Part shown: positions 26,143 to 34,723 of the stretch, one piece after another
Layout: the number at the start of each line of letters is the position of its first letter
How positions within the stretch are numbered: the first letter of the stretch is position 1
Assembly (NCBI RefSeq): GCF_900094595.1
Contig: NZ_FMAD01000011.1
Span: 186,001 to 250,000, forward strand
Direction of reading: 5' to 3'
Length of the DNA: 64,000 bases
Source of the DNA: Cupriavidus alkaliphilus
GTDB lineage: Bacteria > Pseudomonadota > Gammaproteobacteria > Burkholderiales > Burkholderiaceae
Notes under the pieces: model-generated
The model's input: only the letters and a program-made list of their open reading frames with translations
The model's database searches: none
Told to the model about the DNA's origin: nothing
Translations under genes and position numbers: made by a program

Positions 26143-26999
26143 CGCCAGCCACCGTTGCCGCCCCCGGGGCCGTGCCTGGCGCCTACCTGCCCGGCGCGCT
26201 GGCCGCCGCACTCGCGCCGGCGCCGCCGGCATTGCCGGACCCGGCGCTGGCGCGCGCGGTGGCGGACCTGGCGCAGCGGCCGCTGGCGCATCTGCATCCC
26301 AGCTGGCTGCCGGCCGACTGGCCGCTGGCGTGGCGCCGCGCGGACCGCTTCGGGCCCGCCGCCGCCGACGTGCTGGCGCAGCCGCTGGGCCTGGCCGGCG
26401 CGGACGCCGCCCGTGACGCCGTGATCCACCGCCTGCTCGAGGCGCCGCCCTCGCTGGCGCGGCTGGTGCTGATGCCGCGCAGCGACCTGCGCCTGCTGGC
26501 CTGGTGGCTCGGCCTGGCGGTGCACCAGGCGGGCTTTGCCAGCGAGCGCCGCATGCTGCCGGCGCAACTGGCCGACAGCATCGCGCCGCTGCCCGGTGCC
26601 TTGTCGGCGCCGCTGCTCGGCAGCGCGCCGCGCGCGATGCGCCGTGCCGCGCGCCGGCTCGACCGCCACGCGGTGGCCTTTATCCTGAAGCGCGTGCCGG
26701 CGCTGCCGGCGCTGCCGATGAACCTGGCGCCGCTGCGCGCGCATCCTGCCGGCGCCGGCCGGCTGATGGCCGAGCGCGGCTATCGGCTGCTGTGCGGGCT
26801 CCTGGCCGCCGAGGCGCCACACGAGGCGCACGCGGCGCACGAGGGGCCGCTGCTGCAGGCGCTGCGGCGCAAGTTTCCGCGGCGGCTGGCGGCGTTGTCG
26901 CCGGCACCGCTGACCCCGGCGCAGTCCGCGCAGCTGCGCGAACTGTTGCGGCTCAACCTGATCCCTGAACGGTTCCCGGCATGGCACTGGCTTTTCTGA
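26139..26999 (+). CDS. sctK: SctK: T3SS sorting-platform adaptor (TTG start)
   Basis: Encodes 286 residues rich in Ala, Leu and Pro. It lies in the expected order between sctJ and sctL, and its C-terminal NLIPERFPAWHWLF resembles YscK-family ends. No ATG opens the frame. TTG 26139 overlaps the sctJ stop (TTGA), like the other coupled starts in this operon; GTG 26172 is an alternative. SctK links SctD to SctQ. The assignment rests on position plus moderate similarity, since the family is highly variable. Confidence 0.75.
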   Translation: MTPATVAAPGAVPGAYLPGALAAALAPAPPALPDPALARAVADLAQRPLAHLHPSWLPADWPLAWRRADRFGPAAADVLAQPLGLAGADAARDAVIHRLLEAPPSLARLVLMPRSDLRLLAWWLGLAVHQAGFASERRMLPAQLADSIAPLPGALSAPLLGSAPRAMRRAARRLDRHAVAFILKRVPALPALPMNLAPLRAHPAGAGRLMAERGYRLLCGLLAAEAPHEAHAAHEGPLLQALRRKFPRRLAALSPAPLTPAQSAQLRELLRLNLIPERFPAWHWLF

Positions 27000-27589
27000 T
27001 CACCAGCGAAAACCTTCAGCTGCTGTCCGAGCGCAAGGTGCTCAAGGAGGCCGAGTATGCCGCCTTGCTCGACGCCGCCGCGGTGATCGAGTCGGCGCGC
27101 AGCGAGGCCATGCACATCCGCAGCGAAGCGCAGCGCGAGGCCGAGGAGCGCCGCCAGCACGGCTACCGCGAAGGCTGGGCGCGCGCGCACGCCGACCACG
27201 CCGCGGCGCAGGTCAGCACCGCCGCCGAGGCCGAGCGCCAGCTGGGCGCAATGCGCCGCACCATGGCCGAGATCGTGATGAAGGCGGTGCAGCAGATTGC
27301 CGGCGAGCTCGACCCCGACATCATCCTGGAGGTGGCGCTGCAGCGCGTCGAGGCGCTGGTGCGGGCCGAGCCCTTCATCACCATCCAGATCCCGCTGGGC
27401 CGCGAGCAGGCGGTGCGCAGCCTGCTCGACCGTCTGGCCGAGACCCAGGAGTGGCCGCGCCGCGCCAACGTGGTGGTCGAACCGGGGCTGGAACCCGATG
27501 CATGCCGCATCCAGACCCCCTCGGGCACCATGGAAGTGGGCCTGCAGGCCCAGCTCGAAGCCTTTGCGCGCCGGCTGCGGGCGGGCTGA
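26981..27589 (+). CDS. sctL: SctL: T3SS ATPase stator
   Basis: Encodes 202 residues. A charged helical stalk (about 20-95; EAMHIRSEAQREAEERRQ) leads to the FliH/SctL C-terminal domain (AGELDPDIILEVALQRVEAL, VEPGLEPDACRIQTPSG). It regulates the SctN ATPase and ties it to SctQ. It overlaps sctK by 19 nt and ends 17 nt before sctN. Confidence 0.93.
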   Translation: MALAFLITSENLQLLSERKVLKEAEYAALLDAAAVIESARSEAMHIRSEAQREAEERRQHGYREGWARAHADHAAAQVSTAAEAERQLGAMRRTMAEIVMKAVQQIAGELDPDIILEVALQRVEALVRAEPFITIQIPLGREQAVRSLLDRLAETQEWPRRANVVVEPGLEPDACRIQTPSGTMEVGLQAQLEAFARRLRAG

Positions 27590-27606
27590 TCCCTACCTCG
27601 ATACCC

Positions 27607-28989
27607 ATGTCCACCGAACTCCCCGCCACCGATATCGAAGCCGCGCTGCAGCATGCCGCCGCTGACCTGGAACGCGCGTTCGAGCATTTCACGCCGGTGG
27701 CGATGCGCGGGCGCGTCAGCAAGGCGGTGGGAATGCTGATCAACGCCACCGGCATCCAGGCCCATGTGGGCGAGCTGTGCCAGCTGGTCACGCCCGGCGA
27801 GCCGCCGCTGCTGGCCGAGGTGGTCGGCTTCGTGCAGCAGACTGCGCTGCTCACGCCGCTGGGGCGCACCACCGGCGTGTCGGCGCTGACCGAGGTAATC
27901 CCCTCAGCCCATGGCCACCAGTGCCCGGCCGGCGCCGCGTTGCTGGGGCGCGTGCTCGACGCGCTGGGCGAGCCCATCGACGGCAAGGGCGCGCTCGATG
28001 GCGTGGCGCGCGTGCCGGTGGACAACGAGCCACCCGACCCGCTCACGCGCCGGCTGATCCGCGAGCCGCTGGCCACCGGTGTGCGTGCCATCGATGGCCT
28101 GCTGACGCTGGGCGAGGGCCAGCGCGTAGGCATCTTCGCGCCGCCCGGCGTGGGCAAGAGCACCTTGCTCGGGATGCTGGCGCGAGGCGCGTCCAGCGAT
28201 GTCAATGTGGTCGCGCTGGTGGGCGAGCGCGGCCGCGAGGTGCGCGAGTTTATCGAGTACAACCTGGGACCCGAAGGCATGGCGCGCACGGTGCTGGTGG
28301 TGTCGACCTCGGACCGCTCGCCGATGGAGCGCGTGCGCTGCGCCTATACCGCCACCGCGATTGCCGAGCATTTCCGCGACCAGGGCAAGCGCGTGCTGCT
28401 GCTGGTCGATTCGCTGACGCGGCTGGCGCGCGCGCAGCGCGAGATCGGCCTGGCCAGCGGCGAGCCGCCGACCCGGCGCAGCTATCCGCCGTCGGTGTTC
28501 TCGATGCTGCCGCAGCTGCTGGAGCGAGCCGGCACCGGCGTGCAGGGCTCGATCACCGCGGCGTATACGGTGCTGACCGAAGGCGAGGACGACAGCGACC
28601 CCATCGCCGAAGAGGTGCGCTCCATCCTCGATGGCCATATCGTGCTGTCGCGCAAGCTGGCCAGCGCCGGCCAGTATCCGCCGGTGGACGTGCTGCAGTC
28701 GGTCAGCCGGGTGATGCCGCAGGTGGTGGCCGGCGCGCACGCGCGCGACGCGGCGCGGCTGCGCCAGCTGCTGGCCCGGTACCAGGAGCTGGAGCTGCTG
28801 CTGCAGATCGGCGAATACCGGCCCGGCGCCGATCCCGTCGCCGACGCCGCCGTGGCGGCGATGCCGGATATCCGCGCCTACCTGGCGCAGCCGGCGGCGC
28901 GGCTCGATACCTTTGCGGGCGCCGTCGACAAGCTGGCGCAGGCGCTGCGCGTGCGCGAGCCCGCGCCGCTTGCCGGAGCCGCGCGATGA
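27607..28989 (+). CDS. sctN: SctN: T3SS hexameric ATPase
   Basis: Encodes 460 residues. Walker A is PPGVGKST (179-186), Walker B is LLLVD (D268), and the ATPase signature PSVFSMLPQLLERAG is present. The N-terminal beta domain contains LGRVLDALGEPIDGKG. SctN unfolds substrates and releases chaperones at the base of the injectisome. ATG 27607 is 17 nt after sctL. The stop overlaps sctO (ATGA). Confidence 0.97.
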   Translation: MSTELPATDIEAALQHAAADLERAFEHFTPVAMRGRVSKAVGMLINATGIQAHVGELCQLVTPGEPPLLAEVVGFVQQTALLTPLGRTTGVSALTEVIPSAHGHQCPAGAALLGRVLDALGEPIDGKGALDGVARVPVDNEPPDPLTRRLIREPLATGVRAIDGLLTLGEGQRVGIFAPPGVGKSTLLGMLARGASSDVNVVALVGERGREVREFIEYNLGPEGMARTVLVVSTSDRSPMERVRCAYTATAIAEHFRDQGKRVLLLVDSLTRLARAQREIGLASGEPPTRRSYPPSVFSMLPQLLERAGTGVQGSITAAYTVLTEGEDDSDPIAEEVRSILDGHIVLSRKLASAGQYPPVDVLQSVSRVMPQVVAGAHARDAARLRQLLARYQELELLLQIGEYRPGADPVADAAVAAMPDIRAYLAQPAARLDTFAGAVDKLAQALRVREPAPLAGAAR

Positions 28990-29498
28990 CGGGCGGCGGC
29001 GCCGACCCGCGCCTGGGCCAGCTCGAGGCGGTGCGCCAGCGCCGCCAGGAAGACGCGCTGCGCGCGCTGCAGCAGCACCGCGCGCAGGTGCTGGCAGGGC
29101 TGCAGCAGGCCGAGGCCGCGCAGCAGGCGGTGCAGGCCGCGCTGGCCGAGCGCGCGGCGTTCATCGAACGCCTGCGGCAGGGCGCGTCGCAGGGTGGGGT
29201 GTCGGTGTCGGGGCTGCTCGATGCGCAGGGCTGGCAAAGCGCCTTCGATGCCCGCATCGCCCGGGCCAATGCCAACCTGGCCGCGGTGCTAGACGACGTG
29301 GCGCAGCGGCGTGCCGCCTTCGACGCGGCCCGCCACGCGCTGCTGCGCGCGCAGGCGCGGCTGGACGGCGCGCGCGAACTGGCGCTGCGCGAGCGCCGCG
29401 CGCTGCGCGCCGGCGCCGGGCGGCGCGAGGACGAGGCCATCGACGAAGCCGCGGCGCGCAGCTGGCACGCTGGCCGGCACGACGCGCGGCAGGCCTGA
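28986..29498 (+). CDS. sctO: SctO: T3SS ATPase stalk coiled-coil protein
   Basis: Encodes 170 residues, nearly all alpha-helical coiled coil, very rich in Ala, Arg, Gln and Glu. The size and place (after the ATPase gene) match YscO/FliJ. It links the ATPase ring to SctV. It is not a needle-length ruler: it lacks the proline/glutamine-rich stretch and the globular C-terminal domain of SctP. The stop is 1 nt from sctT. Confidence 0.8.
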   Translation: MTGGGADPRLGQLEAVRQRRQEDALRALQQHRAQVLAGLQQAEAAQQAVQAALAERAAFIERLRQGASQGGVSVSGLLDAQGWQSAFDARIARANANLAAVLDDVAQRRAAFDAARHALLRAQARLDGARELALRERRALRAGAGRREDEAIDEAAARSWHAGRHDARQA

Positions 29499-29499
29499 G

Positions 29500-30306
29500 A
29501 TGCAGGGCGAACTGCTCGATCCCGCCTTGCTGTTCCAGTGGGGACGCGAGGTCATCATGCCGATCGTGATGGTGATGCCGCGCCTGCTGACGGCGTTTAC
29601 GGTGCTGCCGTTCCTGTCGCAGCAGGCCATTCCCGGGGTGGCGCGCAACGGCATCGTGCTGGCGATCGCGCTGTTCGTGTCGCCGGGCGCGCGCATCGAC
29701 CTGGACGCGGTCGCCGGCGGCCTGTGGCTGGTGCTGATCTTCAAGGAGGCCTTTATCGGGCTGCTGCTGGGGATGGCGTTCGGGCTGTTCTTCGTCGCGC
29801 TGCAGATGATCGGCGAGCTGATCGACTTCCAGACCGGCTCGGGCAATGCCACTTTCTTCGACCCGGTGACGCAGCAGGAGGACGGACCCATGGAGAACCT
29901 GCTGTCGCACTTCGGCATCGCGCTGTTTGCGGCGTTCGGCGGCTTTATCGCCATGACCGGCGTGATCGTGGAGTCGTTCGCGTTCTGGCCGGTGATGTCG
30001 TTCGGGCCGGAGATGTCGCTGGCGTCGATGGGCTTTGCCAACCTCTACGCCGGCACGCTGTTTTCGTGGGTGGTCAAGCTGGCCGCGCCAATCCTGCTGC
30101 TGCTGGTGATCGTCGAGCTGGGCTTTGCGCTGATCGCGCGCTTCGTGCCGCAGTTCGACGTGTTCCAGTTCGCGCAGCCGGTCAAGATCTCGGTGGCCTT
30201 CCTGATGCTGGTGCTGATGCTGGCGGTGATGGTCGATACGCTGCAGGGCTTCCTGCGCCCGGACAATATCCTGATCGAGATGCTGCGCCGGGGCGCGCCA
30301 TCCTAG
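29500..30306 (+). CDS. sctT: SctT: T3SS export-gate membrane protein
   Basis: Encodes 268 residues with about eight membrane segments. FliR/SctT motifs are present: FKEAFIGLLLGMAFGLFFVA, GELIDFQTG, and the C-terminal ARFVPQFDVFQFAQPVKI. It caps the SctR pentamer. ATG 29500 is chosen over the longer frame that overlaps sctO. Confidence 0.95.
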   Translation: MQGELLDPALLFQWGREVIMPIVMVMPRLLTAFTVLPFLSQQAIPGVARNGIVLAIALFVSPGARIDLDAVAGGLWLVLIFKEAFIGLLLGMAFGLFFVALQMIGELIDFQTGSGNATFFDPVTQQEDGPMENLLSHFGIALFAAFGGFIAMTGVIVESFAFWPVMSFGPEMSLASMGFANLYAGTLFSWVVKLAAPILLLLVIVELGFALIARFVPQFDVFQFAQPVKISVAFLMLVLMLAVMVDTLQGFLRPDNILIEMLRRGAPS

Positions 30307-30331
30307 CAGCGACGCGGCAGATCGACCCCAG

Positions 30332-31366
30332 ATGAGCGACAGCGAAAAGAACCTCGAGGCGACCCGCCGCAAGCTGGACGAGGCGCGCAAGCGCGGCGAA
30401 GTGCCGCGCAGCAGCGACGTCACCTCGGCGGTGGTGTTTCTCGGCGTGCTGGCGGGGCTGTGGCTGCTGGGCCGCTATTTCGTGCGGCTGTTCCAGGCCC
30501 TGTGGCACAGCGCCATGGGCAGCGTGCCGCAGCACCTGGCCGACCAGCAGATGCTGGTGCTGGGCGAGGCCGCGGCGCGCTTCCTGCTGATGGGCGTGCT
30601 GCCGATCGTCGGCCTGGCGCTGGTGTGCGGCATCGTCGGCGCGTTCCTCCAGGTGGGGCCGCTGGTGGCGTTCGAGCAGATCAAGCCAGACCTGGCGCGG
30701 CTGAACCCGGCCGAGGGCCTGAAGCGCATGTTCGCCGTGCGCAACCTGGTGAACCTGGCCAAGATCCTGGTCAAGATCCTGCTTCTGGCGGGGCTGGTCT
30801 ACGTGCTGGCGCTGGGCGCGATCGAGGACGGCGTGCGCACCGGCTACGCGCGCCCGGCGGAAATCCTGCTGCTGGTCGCCTACATCATCCTGCGCATGTG
30901 CTGCTGGGCCGCGGTGATCTACCTGGTGATGGCCGTGGTGGACTACGTGCACGAGCGCCACCAGTTCATGAAGCGCCAGCGCATGAGCGTGGACGAGTAC
31001 CGCCGCGAGTACAAGGAGACCCAGGGCGATCCGATCATGGCCGGGCGCCGCCGTGCCGCGTTCTTCGAGGCCGCGTTCTTCGGCGTCAGCGAGCGGGTGC
31101 GGGTGTCGACCGCGGTGGTGTATTCCACCCAGTACGCGGTGGCGCTGCGCTACGACGGCCCCGGCACGCTGCCGCGCGTGGTGGCCAAGGGCAGCGGCCA
31201 GGTGGCGGCGCGCATCCGCCAGGCCGCGGCGGACTACCTGGTGCCGTCGGCCTTTGATTCGGACCTGGCGCAGCGCCTGTACCTGAACGTGCCGCTGGAC
31301 CGGTATATCGATCGGACGTTGTTCGAGCGTGTGGCGGAGCTGATGCGGTGGGCGAAGGGGGAGTGA
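30332..31366 (+). CDS. sctU: SctU: T3SS specificity-switch membrane protein lacking NPTH
   Basis: Encodes 344 residues. The N terminus (EKNLEATRRKLDEARKRGEV), four membrane helices and linker (VKRQRM-like MKRQRMSVDEYRREYKETQGDP) are typical FlhB/SctU. The cytoplasmic domain should carry the autocleavage motif NPTH followed by YAVAL. Here residues 264-267 are YSTQ, directly followed by YAVALRY, at the family's usual position. Both Asn and Pro are replaced, so the known autoproteolysis cannot occur. The frame is otherwise intact and well conserved. It is the last gene of the operon. Confidence 0.95.
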   Translation: MSDSEKNLEATRRKLDEARKRGEVPRSSDVTSAVVFLGVLAGLWLLGRYFVRLFQALWHSAMGSVPQHLADQQMLVLGEAAARFLLMGVLPIVGLALVCGIVGAFLQVGPLVAFEQIKPDLARLNPAEGLKRMFAVRNLVNLAKILVKILLLAGLVYVLALGAIEDGVRTGYARPAEILLLVAYIILRMCCWAAVIYLVMAVVDYVHERHQFMKRQRMSVDEYRREYKETQGDPIMAGRRRAAFFEAAFFGVSERVRVSTAVVYSTQYAVALRYDGPGTLPRVVAKGSGQVAARIRQAAADYLVPSAFDSDLAQRLYLNVPLDRYIDRTLFERVAELMRWAKGE

Positions 31367-31402
31367 GACTGGGTGGGGGACACTGCCCGCTGCAGGTTTT
31401 CT

Positions 31403-31428
31403 CCCCTCTCCCGCTTGCGGGAGAGGGG
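31403..31428. repeat. CCCCTCTCCCGC hairpin repeat, copy 2
   Basis: CCCCTCTCCCGC pairs with GCGGGAGAGGGG around two bases, a 12-bp perfect stem. It lies 37 bp after sctU and may end or stabilise the sct transcript. Confidence 0.75.
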
Positions 31429-31497
31429 CGGGGGTGAGGGCGGGCGACGGCAATATCGACGGGCTTCACTTCATCGACATGCTGGCCCTCATCCCAA

Positions 31498-31521
31498 CCC
31501 TCTCCCGCAAGCGGGAGAGGG
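31498..31521. repeat. CCCTCTCCCGC hairpin repeat, copy 3
   Basis: CCCTCTCCCGC pairs with GCGGGAGAGGG around AA. It is a second copy within 100 bp, between convergent sctU and the LuxR gene. Confidence 0.75.
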
Positions 31522-31539
31522 CGTACACAGTCGGTCGAG

Positions 31540-31575
31540 CCAACGCCAACGCCAACGCCAACGCCAACGCCAACG
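31540..31575. repeat. Tandem hexamer (CCAACG)x6
   Basis: Six perfect consecutive CCAACG units, ending 8 bp before the stop of the LuxR gene on the other strand. Copy number could vary by slippage. It is outside coding sequence, so any effect would be on transcript ends. Confidence 0.85.
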
Positions 31576-31583
31576 ACAGTAAA

Positions 31584-32570
31584 CTACGCCGCGATCACGC
31601 CTTCGGCATCCTTTTCCCTGTCCACCGACAAGGGCGCGCCCGGCGGCCGCAGCAGCGTTGCCGCGCTGGCCAGTTGCACCCGGTTGCGCACGCCGAAGTG
31701 GCTGCGCAGCCGGCGCATGTGGTAGTCGACGTTGAAGATCGACATGTCCATGCGCCGCGCGATCTCCTTGTCCGACAGCCCCTGCGCCAGGCAGGCAAGG
31801 ATATCGCGCTGCACGTCCGACAGGCCTTCGCGATGGCGGCCGGCAAATGCGGGGATTTCGACGTGGCAGGTCAGGAACTCGTGCAGCGCCAGCCCCGTTG
31901 CCAGGGCCTGGCCCACCACGGAGTCGCCGATCCAGCGCCGGCTCTCGATGCCTGACATAAAGCTGATCAGCACGAACTCGCTGTTGCCCGGCATCGGCAG
32001 GTTGAGGAAGATGCCGCTGCGCACGCCGGCGTCGCGCAGGTCTTCCAGGAAGCGGCGCCGGCGCAGCGGGGGCACGTTGCCCAGCGGCGTCTGCGCCAGG
32101 TCGTCGGCATCCCACACGGTGGGCAGGCAGAAGGTGCCGGGTTGCGGGGTGCGCGGATCGATCTCGTAGTAGCGCTCGCGGAAATAGCGCTCGCGCCAGC
32201 CCGGCGGGGAATAGCTTTCAAAGAAGGTGCGTGGCTGCAGCTGCCCGCCGACATGGGCGGCGGTGGCGTAGCCCAGCCAGTCGAAGCCGATGGCGCGGAT
32301 GGCGGACTGCATCACGGCGCTGCGGCCTTCGTGGGTCGGCTCGGCCTGCAGCGCTGTCACTAGGCCGGGGGTGGCGCCGTGGCGCACGCGCTGCCTGACC
32401 GGCACCAGGTGGCGCTCGCCGAATACCTTGATGCCGTTGTTGGCCACCAGTGCCGGGACGGTGCCAGGCGCGGTGGCCGGGCGGGCCGTGGGGCGTGCGG
32501 TGGTTGCTGCGGTGCCATGCCCGGACGCCCCCGCGTCACGGTACGGCACGACTTCCACATCTTTGATCAT
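31584..32570 (-). CDS. LuxR-family regulator with N-terminal ligand-binding-type domain
   Basis: Encodes 328 residues. An N-terminal alpha/beta domain (about 75-245; IGFDWLGYATAAHVG, FESYSPPGWRERYFRERYYEIDP) resembles the autoinducer-binding fold, including the WxxxY and D-P spacing. The C-terminal LuxR helix-turn-helix is clear (LSDVQRDILACLAQGLSDKEIARRM, DYHMRRLRSHFGV). GGAGG lies 5 nt before ATG 32570, so the upstream codons are excluded. No luxI-type synthase is in the window. Its position between the sct operon and the giant gene makes it the best candidate activator for the shared dyad box. Confidence 0.88.
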   Translation of the reverse strand: MIKDVEVVPYRDAGASGHGTAATTARPTARPATAPGTVPALVANNGIKVFGERHLVPVRQRVRHGATPGLVTALQAEPTHEGRSAVMQSAIRAIGFDWLGYATAAHVGGQLQPRTFFESYSPPGWRERYFRERYYEIDPRTPQPGTFCLPTVWDADDLAQTPLGNVPPLRRRRFLEDLRDAGVRSGIFLNLPMPGNSEFVLISFMSGIESRRWIGDSVVGQALATGLALHEFLTCHVEIPAFAGRHREGLSDVQRDILACLAQGLSDKEIARRMDMSIFNVDYHMRRLRSHFGVRNRVQLASAATLLRPPGAPLSVDREKDAEGVIAA

Positions 32571-32896
32571 GTAGGCCTCCGACAACGAGTCTTGGCGTGC
32601 GACCACGGCCTTGTGAGCCGGTCCACGCGCGCAAATGGGGCTGGCCTGCGCGGCGGCACTGCGGGGCGCGGCGCGTCATGCCGGTCGTGGCGGTCCGCCG
32701 GATGCTGCACGGAGCCTGGCCATCGCCAGCGCGTATCGCGGCTGCGCTGCATTGCCGTCGAGCTGGCAAGCCCGACATACTGCTGACCCGATTCCCGTCG
32801 GAACAAAACTGGGCAGGCCCCGCGTGGGGCTGCCGTGATTTTTATTGTGGTGTACGCGAGCCGCGGCGCCGGGCCGCGGCGGTGTCATTTTGCGCC
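32571..32896. other. Intergenic region between LuxR and MFS genes
   Basis: About 326 bp, GC-rich, with no credible gene. It must contain the LuxR gene promoter. I see no copy of the T3SS dyad box here, so simple autoregulation through that box is not supported. Confidence 0.5.
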
Positions 32897-34210
32897 CTAC
32901 GCTTCCAGTGCCTTGCCGCGTGTTTCCGGCAACGTCAGCGCGGCCAGGATCAGCACGCCATACGCGGCCGCGGCGAAGATGCCGATGGCGTGGCCCAGCG
33001 ACATCTGCTGGCTGACATGGCCGATCAGGAACGGGAAGAACGCGCCGATGGCACGGCCCACGTTGTAGCAGAAGCCCTGGCCCGAGCCGCGCACGCTGGT
33101 CGGGAACAGTTCGGTCAGGAACGCGCCCATGCCGGCGAAGATGCCCGAGGCAAAGAACCCCAGCGGAAAGCCCAGCAGCAGCATCACGGTGTCGTTGACG
33201 GGGATGTGCGTGTAGGCCAGCGCGATCGTCATCGAGCCCAGCGCGAACAGGATGAAGTTGCGCTTGCGGCCGATGCGGTCGGTCAGGTAGGCGCTGGTGA
33301 CATAGCCGATATAGGAGCCGACGATCACCATCGCCAGGTAGCCGCCGGTGCCCAGCACGGTCAGGCCGCGCTCGGTCTTGAGGAAGGTCGGCAGCCACGT
33401 GGTGATGGCGTAGTAGCCGCCCTGCGCGCCGGTGGTCAGCAGCGCCGCGCGCAGCGTGATGCTGAGCAGGCGCGGCGAGAAGATCGCGGCGAACGAGGTC
33501 TTTTCGCTGACCTGCGCCTCGCGTGCCTTGTGCTCGGTATAGACCTCGGGCTCCTTGACCAGGCGGCGCAGCACGATCACGAACACCGCCGGCAGCAGCC
33601 CGATCAGGAACAGCACGCGCCATGCGGTCTCGGCGGGCAGCAGCGAGAACACCAGCGCATAGAGCAGCGCCGCCAGCCCCCAGCCCACGGCCCAGCCGGC
33701 CTGCACCATGCCCACGGCCTTGCCGCGGTCCTGCGCGCGGATGGCTTCGCCGATCAGCACCGCGCCGGCGGTCCATTCGCCGCCGAAGCCGAAGCCCATC
33801 AGCGCGCGCGCCACCAGCAGCTGTTCATAGTTCTGTGCCAGCCCGCACAGGAAGGTAAAGAAGGCAAACCACAGGATGGTCAGCTGCAACGTGCGCACCC
33901 GGCCGATGCGGTCGGACAGGATGCCGGCGACCCAGCCGCCCGCGGCGGAAGTCAGCAGCGTGGCGGTGCCGATAAAGCCCGCGTCGGCGCGGCTGATGCC
34001 CCAGGTGGCGATCAGCGTGGGGATGACGAAGCTCAGGAACTGCGTGTCCATGGCGTCGAGCGCATAGCCGACCTTGCAGCTCCAGAAGGTGCGGCGCTCA
34101 TTGGCGGTGATGTCGCGGTACCAGGAGAAAAAGCCGCGCGACGGTGCTGCCTCGGCGTTGGCGGGCGATGATGGCTGGGGGCTCTGGATACTGCCAATCT
34201 GCGTTTCCAT
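32897..34210 (-). CDS. MFS transporter, metabolite:H+ symporter type
   Basis: Encodes 437 residues with 12 membrane helices. The MFS loop motif GILSDRIGRVRTL and its repeat YLTDRIGRKRN are present, as is GFGFGGEWTAGAVLIGEAI, typical of the sugar/organic-acid symporter branch (ShiA/Jen1-like). The substrate is probably a carboxylate but cannot be fixed. It stands alone, divergent from the SRPBCC gene. Proximity to the LysR and DUF1445 genes hints at shared amino- or organic-acid metabolism. Confidence 0.88.
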   Translation of the reverse strand: METQIGSIQSPQPSSPANAEAAPSRGFFSWYRDITANERRTFWSCKVGYALDAMDTQFLSFVIPTLIATWGISRADAGFIGTATLLTSAAGGWVAGILSDRIGRVRTLQLTILWFAFFTFLCGLAQNYEQLLVARALMGFGFGGEWTAGAVLIGEAIRAQDRGKAVGMVQAGWAVGWGLAALLYALVFSLLPAETAWRVLFLIGLLPAVFVIVLRRLVKEPEVYTEHKAREAQVSEKTSFAAIFSPRLLSITLRAALLTTGAQGGYYAITTWLPTFLKTERGLTVLGTGGYLAMVIVGSYIGYVTSAYLTDRIGRKRNFILFALGSMTIALAYTHIPVNDTVMLLLGFPLGFFASGIFAGMGAFLTELFPTSVRGSGQGFCYNVGRAIGAFFPFLIGHVSQQMSLGHAIGIFAAAAYGVLILAALTLPETRGKALEA

Positions 34211-34599
34211 GCATTCCTCTCGTGCGATGTCTGGCTCGGCCGTGGCAGCGCGCGTGGTGCGCGGCGCTTGCCTTGTGGTCCCGGCATGCGTTGCCGGCTA
34301 CCGCTGGCGCGTATCGATGGCGCGGCGGTGCGCGGTTGCAGCGCGTCCTGCGGTGCGCCCGCTGACTGCATTCTTGAAAGGCACGGCTGCCCGCGTCCAA
34401 CTAGTTTTTCGGGCGGCGGCCGATAAGAAAAATTGATTCCTGTGCTGAAAGCCCGTAAATGCGCGGCTGGCGCCGTTCCGGCCCGTGGCGCCATCACCAC
34501 GGGCCGCGGGTTTTCCCCGATGCCCCGGCGGCGCGCGCGGGCCCGGACCCGCGAGGGCATAAGCATACGGCGCGCCAGCGCATGCGGGTTGGCCGCGAC

Positions 34600-34617
34600 C
34601 CTACGGAAACCCGTAGG
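34600..34617. promoter_or_regulatory. Perfect dyad CCTACGG-N4-CCGTAGG
   Basis: Seven-base arms are perfectly complementary around AAAC. The inner form is CT-N12-AG, the consensus of LuxR-family sites, and it matches the T3SS box. It lies 39 bp upstream of a second copy and may be the high-affinity site of the pair. Confidence 0.6.
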
Positions 34618-34638
34618 CCAGGGCCGCAGGCGCGGCCG

Positions 34639-34682
34639 CTACGAGCCTTCGGTAATGGCACGCGCCGCCGCGCTCGGCTAGG
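34639..34682 (+). promoter_or_regulatory. SRPBCC-gene promoter with T3SS dyad box
   Basis: CTACGAGCCTTCGGTAATGG at 34639-34658, then a weak -10-like GGCTAG at 34677-34682. It matches the sctV box at 15 of 20 positions. A start near 34690 suits the ATG at 34724. Confidence 0.55.
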
Positions 34683-34723
34683 CTTGCACCCATTGCCCCG
34701 AACGCGCGCGTGCCGCCTTGCCT

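Larger units (their letters stand above)
34211..34723. other. Divergent control region between MFS and SRPBCC genes
   Basis: 513 bp with no credible gene. It holds a perfect CTACGG dyad and a T3SS-type box (listed separately) on the SRPBCC side. Otherwise I see nothing specific. Confidence 0.6.

Noticed and set aside
31540..31575. Tandem hexamer as a possible CRISPR or iteron array
   Set aside because: Units of six bases without spacers; a simple slippage repeat.
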